Assembly: GCF_001896135.2 (NCBI RefSeq)
Contig: NZ_MPOH02000011.1
Span: forward strand, 728,183-767,865
DNA length: 39,683 nucleotides
Reading direction: 5' to 3'
DNA from: Streptomyces phaeoluteigriseus
Lineage (GTDB): Bacteria; Actinomycetota; Actinomycetes; Streptomycetales; Streptomycetaceae
The translations under genes were made by a program, and so were the position numbers. Below the pieces are notes generated by a model. It did not search any database. It was not told the origin of the DNA and saw only the letters and a program-made list of their open reading frames with translations. Positions 27,931-36,644 of the stretch are shown in pieces (position 1 is the stretch's first letter; every line of letters starts with the position of its first letter).

Positions 27931-30097
27931 TCACAGCAGGCCGTCCCACATCTCCTCCAGCAGCACCGACCACCAGCTCTCCGGCGAACCCAGCGCCGCC
28001 GGGTCCAGCGCCGCCAACTGCGCCTGGAAGTCGACGGTCCAGCGACCGGCCTGCTCCTGGTTCAGACCGAACCGCAGCCGCCACATCCGCCCCAGCAGCG
28101 CGAGGCAGCGCGCGAACTCCGGCAGCCCGCTGTTCACGAACTGCGGCGGCACGGGCGCCGAGCCCGGCCCCGCCTCCACCGGCACGGCGACGATGTTCGC
28201 CGTCCCGTACTGCACACAGATCGCCTTGCCGAAGTCGCTGCCCATCACGAGGTACGAGCCCGCGTCCGCCGCCGGCTGCACACCCCGCTCCGCCGCCAGT
28301 TCCGCCAGCGTCGGCACGGGCCGTCCCGGCTGGGCCTGCGCCCAGAAGAACGGACCCAGATCCATCGGCAGACCGGCCACCACCAGCGTGTGCGCCACGA
28401 CCGGCGGCACACCCTGCCGCGACACGGCCGCCTGCTCGAACCGGAACACCCCCGGCCCGAACGCCGCGGCCATCTCCTGCGCGATCGCCTCCGGCGGGAT
28501 CGGCGGCACCGGCTGGACCGGCTGCAACGGTGCCCGCACCGGAGCGGGACGTGCGGGGCCGTCGGCGACCTGATGCAGCTCACCCTGATGGGCCAGCAGT
28601 TGCCGCATCCCCTGCTGCCGGCTCGCATGGTCCGTGCCGTACGGCGCGATGCTCGTGATCCGCGCCTGTGGCCACTGCTCGCGGATCATCCGCGCGCAGT
28701 ACGCCCCCGGCAGCTCGCACGACTCCAGCTCCGTGTGCAGCTCCAGCACCTGGTCCGGCGGCACGTTCATCGCCCGCAGCTCATGGAAGATCTGCCACTC
28801 CGGATGCGGCGTACCCGGCGCCGAACGCCGGATCAGCTGCTGCTCCGACCCGTCGTGCGCCCGGTACCGCAGCACGGCCTGATAGCCCGGCCCGACGGTC
28901 GGCTGCCCCTGCTGCGGATACCCGTACACCGGAGGCTGCCCCGGCCCGGGCACACCCGGCGGCGGCATGGCACCGGGCGGCATCCCACCGGGCGGAGCCA
29001 TCGGGCCCGGCGGCATCGGCGGCTGCGGCGCACGTGGGACGTTCGGCGGCGGCATGCCGGGACCGCCCGGCCCGGCCAGCATCGTCGCGGCATGGTGCGC
29101 GGCACCCTGCGCCCCACCGGCCGACCCGTGGAGCCGCCTTGCTGGTCGCGGCATCGGCGATGTCCCCGGCGTTCGGCGCGAGCGAGCGGGCCGAAGCGCC
29201 CGGACCGGCCGACGGCTGCGGAACACCGGGCGGCTGCTGACCGCCGTAGGAGGACGCACCCGGCGGAGGCGTGCCCTGCGGCCCGGCCGGTGGCGGCGGT
29301 GGCGGAGTCCCCGGGCCACCCGAAGCCGGCGCCGCAGGTGGAGAGGCAGGGGGTGGCGGAGGCGAGGTTGCGGGCGCGTCCTGCCCGTTCGGGTTCTGGA
29401 GCGCCGGCGCGACCGTCGTGGACGGAAGCCGGCTGCCACCCGACATCAGGGCCGTCTTGGCGTCCGGCACCGACGTCGGCGGCGGCACGTCGTCGTCATC
29501 GGAACCGCTCAGCTGCGGCGCGAACACCGTCACCGGCAGCGGTACGGAACGGTCGTCACCGGAATCGCCGTTGGTGTCCGTACCCGCCCAGGGCGTGGCC
29601 CCGGCAGGCGCGGCGGGCGGCGTCGGCACGCCGGCCTGTGTCCGGGGCAGCGACGGATCACCCGCCCCCGGAGCGGAAGCGGAAGCAGAAGCGGGTGACG
29701 ACGAGGAACCGGCCGCCTCCCCGATCCCCAGCCGGTCCGCCGCCTCCTGCAACCACTCCGGCGGCGACAGGAGGAACGACGTCTGATTCAGATCCACCCG
29801 CGCCGCAGCCGCGGCCGCCGGCTCCGGCTCACCCTCCGGACGGCCGTACTCCTCCTCGTACCGGCGGACCACCTCGCCCACCGGCAGCGCCGGCCACAAC
29901 GTGACCTCACCGCTGTCCCGGGCGAGCACCAACCGCTGACCGCCGCCGTCCGAACGCGGCCCCTCCGCACGGTCCTCGGCCCACACCACGAACCCGAGGC
30001 CGAACTCCCGCACCCGCACCTCACGGTGCTGATACGCCGGAACGTCCCCGTTGACCCACTCTTCACCGCGCTCCTGCGCCTGCGCGAACGTCACCAT
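27931..30097 (-). CDS. Imm35-deaminase-SUKH-4 fusion protein, with an apparent 1-base frameshift
   Basis: A three-part protein of about 721 residues after repair. Residues 1-90 (MVTFAQAQERGEEWVNGDVP start, VVWAEDRAEGP, VLARDSGEVTLWP) resemble the Imm35 immunity fold. A long Pro/Gly/Ser linker covers about 110-390. Residues about 395-520 look like a toxin-type nucleotide deaminase: PEWQIFHELRAM supplies the HxE-like element, and ESCELPGAYC (last Cys about 467) the paired zinc Cys. Residues about 535-715 match SUKH-4 immunity domains (YLVMGSDFGKAICVQYGT, FVNSGLPEFARCLAL). The frame breaks in the linker near 29126-29138, where one extra base explains both halves. The ATG at 30097 follows GGGGGAG. 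There is no signal peptide. The gene lies 84 bp after the WHH-SMI1 gene in one operon. Domain names are from pattern recognition. Confidence 0.78.
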
Positions 30098-30181
30098 CGC
30101 CGGATCACTCCCCCACGTCGACGGACGGAACAGAAGAACCGGCAGCAACGGGAACAACCCGCGCGAAACCACCGTCCACCA

Positions 30182-31147
30182 TCAGATTCGCCACCGTCTC
30201 CAACTCGGGCGGCCGCCCGCCAACCGCGACAGGAAGACATCGAAGTCCTCACCGCACGGCAGCAACAACCGCTCCACCCGCTCCGCCGGCGACCACGCCG
30301 GATCCACGTCCCGCACATCGTCGTACGCGCAGAACCACACCGAACCGATCCGCTCGCCCTTCACCTTCACGGCCAGCAGACCACCCTGCACGAATCCGAC
30401 GCCCAGATAGTCCTTGGTCAGATGGTCACGCAGGCACTTGTTCACGTACACCAGATCGTTGACCGCCGCCTCGTCGCGCACCGTGAAGAACGGCTGGTCC
30501 ACCAGCAGCCCCAACTCCGCGTCCAGGGCCGGCCCCACCGGAGCACAACCACCGGCGGCCTTCAGGAACGTCCGGTACGCACCCGGCAACCGGTACCCGA
30601 GGTCCTCCTCGACCCCCTGCACCTGCTGCTCCGACACCGCCACACCCGACTTGGGCAGCCCGAAGTGCGCCGGACGCGTCTCCTGCAACGGGCGCGTCCC
30701 ACGCTTCGCCTGATCCACCACCGCCGTCACGATCCCACCGTGGTGCCGCAGCAACGCCTTCACCTCGACCGGAACCAACTCCAGCCGACGCGAACCCACC
30801 ACGTGGTGCCACGTCCAGCCATGCGGCGTCGCCACACTGTCCACCGTGTCCCACAGCTCGTGCCCCGACGCCGACAACGCCGCGTTCGCCGACACGTAGT
30901 CCGTCAACCGCAGCTCGTCGACACCGAAACCCTCCGGCGGCTCCGCGATCTCCGCCGCCGCCCGCGCATAGGCCGAGAAGTCCGGGTAACCGCGCTCGTC
31001 CACCCGCACCCCCCTCGGGTGACGTGCGGCCCGGACCGGGTCCGGGAAGTGCACGACCTGCCCGGCGTAGGCCGCGTTCGGCGGCGCGGCCTGTCCCCCA
31101 GTCTGGCGGCCGGGAGGTGCCCCCAGCCCGAGCCGACCTGTCGTCAT
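30182..31147 (-). CDS. WHH-type nuclease domain fused to SMI1/KNR4 (SUKH-1) immunity domain
   Basis: A 321-residue cytoplasmic protein. The N-terminal half (about residues 45-145) fits the WHH branch of the HNH/EndoVII nucleases: GYPDFSAYA, then HGWTWHHV (WHH at 113-115), LELVPVEVKALLRHHGG (about 122-138). In the family the segment after VP usually has His where Lys130 stands, so catalysis may be altered. The C-terminal half (about 175-315) is SMI1/KNR4: VEEDLGYRLPGAYRTFLKAAGG, then DYLGVGFVQGGLLAVKVKGE and VWFCAYDD. Such domains normally are separate toxin and antidote; here both are in one chain. The ATG at 31147 follows AGGGGGC. It is the first gene of a two-gene operon, divergent from the YwqJ-like gene. 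Confidence 0.8.
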   Translation of the reverse strand: MTTGRLGLGAPPGRQTGGQAAPPNAAYAGQVVHFPDPVRAARHPRGVRVDERGYPDFSAYARAAAEIAEPPEGFGVDELRLTDYVSANAALSASGHELWDTVDSVATPHGWTWHHVVGSRRLELVPVEVKALLRHHGGIVTAVVDQAKRGTRPLQETRPAHFGLPKSGVAVSEQQVQGVEEDLGYRLPGAYRTFLKAAGGCAPVGPALDAELGLLVDQPFFTVRDEAAVNDLVYVNKCLRDHLTKDYLGVGFVQGGLLAVKVKGERIGSVWFCAYDDVRDVDPAWSPAERVERLLLPCGEDFDVFLSRLAGGRPSWRRWRI

Positions 31148-31456
31148 GGCGGTTGCCCCCTGCGGCACTCTGGACGGACCCCAGCGACCGGATCCGCACC
31201 CGGACCCGACCACCACACTCCGTATCCGACTGTCTCCAACGGTCTCCGACGCGCGTCAACCGCGCGCCAGGAGGTGCCGACAGCCTATGCGGTACGGCGA
31301 CACCGGTCACCGGCCCTCCACTTCCGTGACCTGCCGTCACCCCGCCGTGACAGCCAGCCCGAACACGGGCGTGTCGCGCCGCCCCAGCTTTCACACACCC
31401 CACGCCATTTGGCACTCTGAGTCCTCCGGGGGATGCACGGGAGGGGAATCACGATC
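31148..31456. promoter_or_regulatory. Divergent promoter region of the toxin/immunity locus (309 bases)
   Basis: It separates the minus operon (WHH-SMI1, deaminase fusion) from the plus operon (YwqJ-like, SUKH-3). A TTGACG hexamer on minus (31254-31259) is a possible -35, without a well-spaced -10. A short GTGAC/GTCAC palindrome lies near 31327-31341 and is followed by another GTGAC. No regulator gene is seen. Confidence 0.5.
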
Positions 31457-31972
31457 ATGAACGCCACACAAACGGGACCGCACGCCAGCCGCTCCGGCGA
31501 CCCCCGCATCGGGTGGAGCAGCGACGAAACCCTCCTCACACCGGTCCTTCGCCACCGCCGCGACGGCATACTCCCCACCATCGCCGCCGCCCTGTCCGTC
31601 CGCGGCGCCACCCTCACCGGCACCGCCGCCCGCGGCGACCAACCCCCCGCACTCCACCCGCTCGTCCAGGACTTCCTGGACACCCTGCCCAGCGACCGAC
31701 GCGACCGCTACACCGGCCGCTGCGCCGAAGCACTCCTCATCTCCCGCCACATCACCGCCGCCGACGCCACCCGCAGCAAACGCGCCGCCCGCAGACCCAT
31801 GACCAACGGCGAAGCCCGCAAAGCACTCAAACAGGCCAAGCTCACCGCCCGACGCATCCGCGAGGACGGCGACCCCCTGCACGGCAGCTTCGCCGCCCCC
31901 TGCCGCGCCTGCACCGCCCTCAGCGCCCACTTCGGCGTCCGTATCGTCGACCCCGCCACCGACGACAGCTGA
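31457..31972 (+). CDS. YwqJ-like deaminase domain protein
   Basis: A 171-residue stand-alone protein of the toxin-type deaminase superfamily. The zinc-binding and proton-shuttle motif is GRCAEALLIS (Cys89, Glu91). The second Cys pair is APCRACTALSAHFGV (Cys149, Cys152). The segment LHPLVQDFLDTLPSDRRDRYT before it matches the YwqJ family helix. Such domains usually form the C-terminal warhead of polymorphic toxins; here no trafficking or leader domain exists, so it acts inside the cell or is a domesticated enzyme (inference). The ATG at 31457 has GAGGGG ten bases upstream. The SUKH-3 gene follows after 55 bp and is probably co-transcribed. The substrate base is unknown. Confidence 0.82.
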   Translation: MNATQTGPHASRSGDPRIGWSSDETLLTPVLRHRRDGILPTIAAALSVRGATLTGTAARGDQPPALHPLVQDFLDTLPSDRRDRYTGRCAEALLISRHITAADATRSKRAARRPMTNGEARKALKQAKLTARRIREDGDPLHGSFAAPCRACTALSAHFGVRIVDPATDDS

Positions 31973-32027
31973 CCTCGACACCCGTACGACTTCGCGCCGA
32001 CCCATGGCCCCGACGAACGAAGGGCAG

Positions 32028-32518
32028 ATGCACCCCGACCGCACCACCACGCGCTTCCCCGTACCCACCGACGCCGCCCTGCGCGCCGCCGGCTGGCAAC
32101 CCGGACGCTGGGACATCAAGCAAGCCGAGATCTGGGCCGACACCCTGCGCGAACACACCTCACCGGCCGGCCACCGCCACTCCGTCTTCCCCGCCGCCGT
32201 CGAAGCCTGGGCCGAATTCGGCGGCCTCCACATCACCCCCACCGGGCCCGCCGCCAGATCGCCCCCGCCGCCGTCCACCTCGACCCGCTCCACGGCCTCC
32301 ACCTCGCCCGCACCCTCGCCGACCTCGGCCGCGCCCTCGGCACCGACGTCAGCCCCCTCGGCACCGAGACCGACAGCCACTCCCTCCTCGCCATCGACGC
32401 CGAAGGCCGCGTCTACGCCCTCGACCACACCGGCGACTGGTACCTCGGCCCCGACATCGACCAGGCCCTCGGCGCCCTCATCTCCGGCATCGAACCCGTC
32501 CGCCTCACCGCGGGCTGA
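32028..32518 (+). CDS. SUKH-3 immunity-type protein, with an apparent 1-base frameshift
   Basis: Small cytoplasmic protein of the SUKH superfamily, about 163 residues after repair. The N-terminal part (ALRAAGWQPGRWDIKQAEIW, then FPAAVEAWAEFGGLHI) is typical SUKH-3. The frame then becomes a Pro/Ser run, while the next frame continues GRQIAPAAVHLDPLHGLHLA and LLAIDAEGRVYALDHTGDWY to the stop at 32518. One base is missing near 32252-32256. The start is taken as the ATG at 32028 (HPDRTTTRF); an upstream ATG at 32004 adds eight residues. It follows the deaminase gene and is its probable immunity partner. It converges with the histidine kinase gene, leaving only 14 bp between stops. Confidence 0.82.
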
Positions 32519-32532
32519 CCCCGCACCGAGCC

Positions 32533-33836
32533 CTACCCCGCCGGAATCACCGCCGACACCCGAAAACCCCCCGCCTCCGTCGGCCCCGACACGAACACCC
32601 CACCCAAGGCCACCACCCGCTCCCGCATCCCCACCAGCCCGTTACCCCCCGACGGCAACCGCGCCGACGACGCCGACCCCACCTCCGGCGGCGGCTCGTT
32701 CTCCACCTGCATCGCGATCTCCGCCACCCGATGCGCCAACCGCACATACGTCTTCGCACCCGCCGCGTGCTTGTGCACGTTCGTCAACGCCTCCTGCACC
32801 ACCCGGTACGCCGTCTGCTCGATCTCCGGCGCATACCCCCGCACCTCACCCTCCACCGACAGGTCCACCACCATCCCCGCGGCAGCCGACTGCCCGATCA
32901 ACACGTCCAGCTCCGACAGACACGGCCCCTCCCCCTCCTCCACCACCCGCGAAGCGCAGCCGCCGCGGCCACCCCCACCACCGCCAACGGCATCGGCGCA
33001 CCCCGCGCCCCACCCCGTCACCACTGCGCAGCACCCCGAGCATCTCCCGCAACTCGGTCAACGCCTGCCGCCCCATGTCCCCCACCAGCGCCGCGTTGCG
33101 CACCGCCTTCTCCGGGTCCTTGCGCGCCACCGCCTGCAGCGCCGCCGCATGCACCACCATCAGGCTCACCCGATGCGCGACCACGTCGTGCATCTCCCGC
33201 GCGATCCGCGTCCGCTCCTCGCCCCGCGCCCACTCCGCCCGCTCCTCGGCCCGCTCTGCCAGCAACTGCAACTCCCGCTCAAGACTGTCCGCCCGCTCCC
33301 GCAGACTCTCCATCAACCGCCGCCGGGCCCCGACATACAGCCCGAGCAGCACGGGCGGCGCCGTCAGCCCCAGCGACGTCGTCACGGCGGCGAACGGAAC
33401 GAACCAGTCCCCCAGATCCAGATCCCCCCGCACCATGTCCTGCCGCACCCGCACGAACGTCACGATCAACGTCCCCACCAACTGCATCGCCGCCAGCGAC
33501 CCGATGATCCGGCGCGGCAGCTCCGACGCGGCGAGCGTGTACAGGCCGACGATGCCCATCAGGAAGCCCATCTGCGCCGGCGTGATGGCGATCGCCACCA
33601 GCACCACCGCGATCGGCCACTTCCGCCGCACCAGCAGCACGGACCCGGCGAGCAGCCCGAACAGCATCCCCGCGGCCACCGGAACGCCCGCGTCCCGCGC
33701 GAACGGATACCCCTCCAGCGCACACTCCGCGGCGGACAACACCGCGAGACTCCAGTCGAACACCGCACTGCGGCGCCTCGCCCACCACCAAGGCCCTCCC
33801 CGAGCCAAGGCGTGCTCTTCCCCCCGTCGTGGTCAT
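32533..33836 (-). CDS. NarL-type sensor histidine kinase, disrupted by about three frameshifts
   Basis: Membrane sensor kinase. An N-terminal region with several spans (VPVAAGMLFGLLAGSVLLV, WPIAVVLVAIAITP, a Leu-rich span near TAPPVLLGLYVGA) precedes a coiled coil. The HisKA_3 phosphoacceptor is EERTRIAREMHDVVAHR. The HATPase domain has QEALTNVHKHA (N box) and GNGLVGMRERV (G box), ending AVIPAG. Breaks lie in a 6-base C/G run just after the start (33810-33816, one base too many), and near 33005 and 32960 between the two catalytic domains. The start is the ATG at 33836 (TTTG, then EEHALARGGPWWW in the corrected frame). No response regulator gene is adjacent. Either a decaying gene or a cluster of sequencing errors. 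Confidence 0.75.
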
Positions 33837-33997
33837 GGCTCCCAGCCTACGGGCGTCACCCCCGCCTTTTCCGGCGAGTTTTGCCGACCACTCCCCACCA
33901 CACCCCATAACCGAACAGCACCGAAACCCGTCGGTATCCCTCGAACGGCTGAACCAGACCCGTTCGACCCCGGAATAGCACATTCCGCCCGGACGGT

Positions 33998-34855
33998 ATG
34001 CACGTGGCACTTTCATATGGCAAGTACGTGGAGTTCGAGACCCTACGAGAGCAGGCGATCGCCCTGCGGCGTGCGGGACTCAGCCTTCGGCAGATCCGGG
34101 ACGAACTTCAGATCCGCAACAAGGAGACCCTCCAGCTGCTCGTCGAGGGGGAGCCTCCTCCGGAGTGGACGAAACGCCCCCGGGCGAAGGACGACCTGCG
34201 AGAGAAGGCGCGTGAGCTGCGGCAGCAGGGCTGGACGTACAACCGAATCCAGGCGGAGCTGGGATGTTCCAAAAGCTCGGTGTCGCTCTGGGTACGGGAC
34301 CTGTCCTCGCCGGAACGCCCACGCCCCACCGACACCTCCGCAGCACGACGCGGAGCGCAGCGTGCGGTCGAGAACCGCACCATGGCACAGGAAGCGCTGA
34401 CGGCTCAGGCGTGCGCCGAGATCGGCCCGATGACACCCCGCGAATTCTTCCTCGTGGGTGTCGGGCTCTACTGGTCCGAGGGGGCGAAGGCCAAGCCCGG
34501 ATCGAACCGTCGGGTCATCTTCGTGAACAGCGACCCCGACATGATCAGGGTTTTCGTGTCCTGGCTGGATCTGTTGGGCGTGGAACCGGAGCGCCGACGG
34601 TTCTCCGTCGCCATCCACGAGTCGGCAGACGTCCCCGCAGCCGAGGCCTTCTGGGCGGACCAGGTCGGCATCGAGGTCGACGACCTCCTGAAGACGAGCC
34701 TCAAGAAGCACAACCCCAAGACGAACCGAACCAACGTCGGCGACACCTACCACGGTTGCCTGCGAGTCGCCGTCCTAAAAAGCGCCGACCTGCACCGTCG
34801 CGTCGAAGGCTGGTGGAAGGGAATCGCTGCTGGCACCGTCACGCGACTCCGGTAA
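33998..34855 (+). CDS. HTH protein with LAGLIDADG-like C-terminal domain (putative DNA-binding or homing-type protein)
   Basis: A 285-residue protein next to a tRNA gene. Two helix-turn-helix units are visible: LREQAIALRRAGLSLRQIRDEL (about residues 16-37) and LREKARELRQQGWTYNRIQAEL plus GCSKSSVSLW (about 68-99). The C-terminal domain begins EFFLVGVGLYWSEGAKAK (about 148-165), which resembles a single LAGLIDADG helix. It continues with VIFVNSDPDMIRVFVSWLDL, AIHESADVPAAEAFW and LKKHNPKTNRTNVGDTYHGC. I recall uncharacterised actinobacterial relatives, but no established function. The ATG at 33998 has a weak GGACGG; a GTG at 34028 is possible. Rare codons (CTA, AAA) near the 3' end suggest foreign origin. 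It is co-directional with, and 15 bp from, tRNA-Gln. Confidence 0.65.
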   Translation: MHVALSYGKYVEFETLREQAIALRRAGLSLRQIRDELQIRNKETLQLLVEGEPPPEWTKRPRAKDDLREKARELRQQGWTYNRIQAELGCSKSSVSLWVRDLSSPERPRPTDTSAARRGAQRAVENRTMAQEALTAQACAEIGPMTPREFFLVGVGLYWSEGAKAKPGSNRRVIFVNSDPDMIRVFVSWLDLLGVEPERRRFSVAIHESADVPAAEAFWADQVGIEVDDLLKTSLKKHNPKTNRTNVGDTYHGCLRVAVLKSADLHRRVEGWWKGIAAGTVTRLR

Positions 34856-34869
34856 GGTCTGACGCACGT

Positions 34870-34945
34870 TCCCCCGTGGTGTAACCGGCAGCACACTAGA
34901 TTTTGGATCTAGCAGGACAAGGTTCGAATCCTTGCGGGGGAGCCA
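34870..34945 (+). tRNA. tRNA-Gln (anticodon TTG)
   Basis: The acceptor stem TCCCCCG pairs with CGGGGGA. The anticodon arm CTAGA-TTTTGGA-TCTAG gives anticodon TTG. The T arm is CAAGG-TTCGAAT-CCTTG. The discriminator is G at 34942, and CCA (34943-34945) is encoded. It follows the HTH gene closely and is followed by a terminator-like hairpin. Confidence 0.93.
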
Positions 34946-34960
34946 TGTGCAAGACCCCCT

Positions 34961-34990
34961 GCGGGCCCTGACAGCACTGTCAGGGCCCGC
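34961..34990 (+). terminator. Terminator-like hairpin after tRNA-Gln
   Basis: Perfect 13-bp inverted repeat GCGGGCCCTGACA with a GCAC loop, beginning 16 bp past the tRNA. It isolates the tRNA transcript from glmU, which starts 71 bp later. Confidence 0.8.
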
Positions 34991-35061
34991 TCACATGTCT
35001 GCCGGGAAACGCCCCGGTATCCTTCGGATGTCCCACCTCTCCACAGCCGAAGGGCAACTCC

Positions 35062-36510
35062 GTGAGCGCCATTCGCCCGGCAGCCGTCGTCGTTCTCGCA
35101 GCGGGTGAGGGCACCCGTATGAAGTCGGCCACACCGAAGGTCCTGCACGACATCTGCGGCCGCAGTCTTGTGGGCCATGTGCTGGCCGCCTCCCGCGAGT
35201 TGGACCCCGAGCACCTGGTCGTCGTCGTCGGTCACGCGCGGGAGAAGGTCACCGCGCATCTCGCCGAGGTCGACCCGGCCGTACGGACGGCGGTGCAGGA
35301 GGAGCAGAACGGCACCGGGCATGCCGTACGGATGGGGCTGGAGCAGCTCGGTGGGGTCGTGGACGGGACCGTCGTGGTCGTCTGCGGTGACACTCCCCTG
35401 CTGACGGGTGCGACTCTCGCGCGGCTCGCCGCCACTCATCAGGCCGACGGGAACGCCGTCACGGTGCTGACGGCCGAGGTGCCGGACGCGACCGGGTACG
35501 GGCGGATCGTGCGGGACGAGGTGTCGGGTGCGGTCACGGGGATCGTGGAGCACAAGGACGCGTCGGAGGCGCAGCGGGCCGTCCGGGAGATCAACTCGGG
35601 TGTGTTCGCGTTCGACGGGCAGCTCCTGTCGGAGGCGTTGAAGCAGGTCCGTACGGACAACAGTCAGGGTGAGGAGTACCTGACCGATGTGCTGGGGATT
35701 CTGCGGGAGGCCGGCCACCGGGTGGGTGCCTCGGTCGCCGGTGATCACCGGGAGATCGCCGGGATCAACAACCGGGTGCAGTTGGCGCAGGCTCGCCGGA
35801 TCCTGAACGACCGGTTGCTGACCGCCGCGATGCTGGCCGGGGTGACGGTCGTCGACCCGGCCACGACGTGGATCGACGTCGCGGTGACGTTCGAGCAGGA
35901 CTCGGTGGTGCTTCCCGGGACGCAGCTGCTCGGCGGGACGCATCTGGGCGAGGGTGCCGTGGTGGGTCCGAACAGCCGGCTGAAGGACACGACGGTCGGT
36001 GCGGGGGCCCGGGTGGACAACACGGTGTCGGACGGGGCCGAGGTCGGTCCGCAGGCGACCGTGGGGCCGTACGCGTATCTGCGGCCCGGTACACGGCTCG
36101 GTGTGAAGTCCAAGGTCGGTACGTACGTGGAGACGAAGAACGCCGTCATCGGCGAGGGCACCAAGGTGCCGCACCTGTCGTACGTGGGTGACGCGACGAT
36201 CGGTGAGTACAGCAACATCGGTGCGGCCAGTGTGTTCGTGAACTATGACGGAGAGCACAAGCACCACACGACGGTCGGCTCGCACTGCAAGACGGGTTCG
36301 GACAACATGTTTGTGGCTCCTGTCACGATCGGGGACGGCGCGTACACCGCCGCCGGGTCCGTGATCACGAAGGACGTGCCGCCCGGTTCGCTGGCCGTGG
36401 CCCGTGGTCAGCAGCGGAATATCGAGGGTTGGGTGGCTCGCAAGCGTCCGGGGAGTGCCGCGGCGAAGGCTGCCGAGGCGGCTTCGCAGCAGGGCGAGGG
36501 CGAGGACTGA
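35062..36510 (+). CDS. glmU: Bifunctional GlcNAc-1-phosphate uridyltransferase / GlcN-1-phosphate acetyltransferase
   Basis: Makes UDP-GlcNAc, the precursor for peptidoglycan. It has 482 residues, the normal length plus an Ala/Glu tail. The N-terminal pyrophosphorylase has [20 protein letters not shown] (about residues 14-33, UTP loop and Lys), then [12 protein letters not shown] (about 83-94), VVCGDTPLL (about 107-115) and the NSGVFAFD segment (about 177-184). The C-terminal left-handed beta-helix (about 255-460) has hexapeptide repeats and the acetyltransferase residues in [12 protein letters not shown] and [15 protein letters not shown] (about 390-404). The GTG at 35062 follows AAGGG. It heads the run glmU, prs, rplY, pth found across Gram-positives, although each spacer here is large enough for its own promoter. 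Confidence 0.96.
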   Translation: MSAIRPAAVVVLAAGEGTRMKSATPKVLHDICGRSLVGHVLAASRELDPEHLVVVVGHAREKVTAHLAEVDPAVRTAVQEEQNGTGHAVRMGLEQLGGVVDGTVVVVCGDTPLLTGATLARLAATHQADGNAVTVLTAEVPDATGYGRIVRDEVSGAVTGIVEHKDASEAQRAVREINSGVFAFDGQLLSEALKQVRTDNSQGEEYLTDVLGILREAGHRVGASVAGDHREIAGINNRVQLAQARRILNDRLLTAAMLAGVTVVDPATTWIDVAVTFEQDSVVLPGTQLLGGTHLGEGAVVGPNSRLKDTTVGAGARVDNTVSDGAEVGPQATVGPYAYLRPGTRLGVKSKVGTYVETKNAVIGEGTKVPHLSYVGDATIGEYSNIGAASVFVNYDGEHKHHTTVGSHCKTGSDNMFVAPVTIGDGAYTAAGSVITKDVPPGSLAVARGQQRNIEGWVARKRPGSAAAKAAEAASQQGEGED

Positions 36511-36644
36511 CCGGAATCGAGTGCGTCGTACACGGCGTACCGTGATAAGTGCACACCCGCACCCCCACCAGCTGAGACGGCCCGTCGCGCCCAGCGGCGA
36601 GGTCTCTCGAAAGCCGGCTGAGACACCTCTGAGGAGACAGTGCT

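Noticed and set aside
34870..34945. tRNA-Gln as an occupied integration site
   Set aside because: I looked for a second copy of the tRNA 3' end within the window and found none, and no integrase gene is present.
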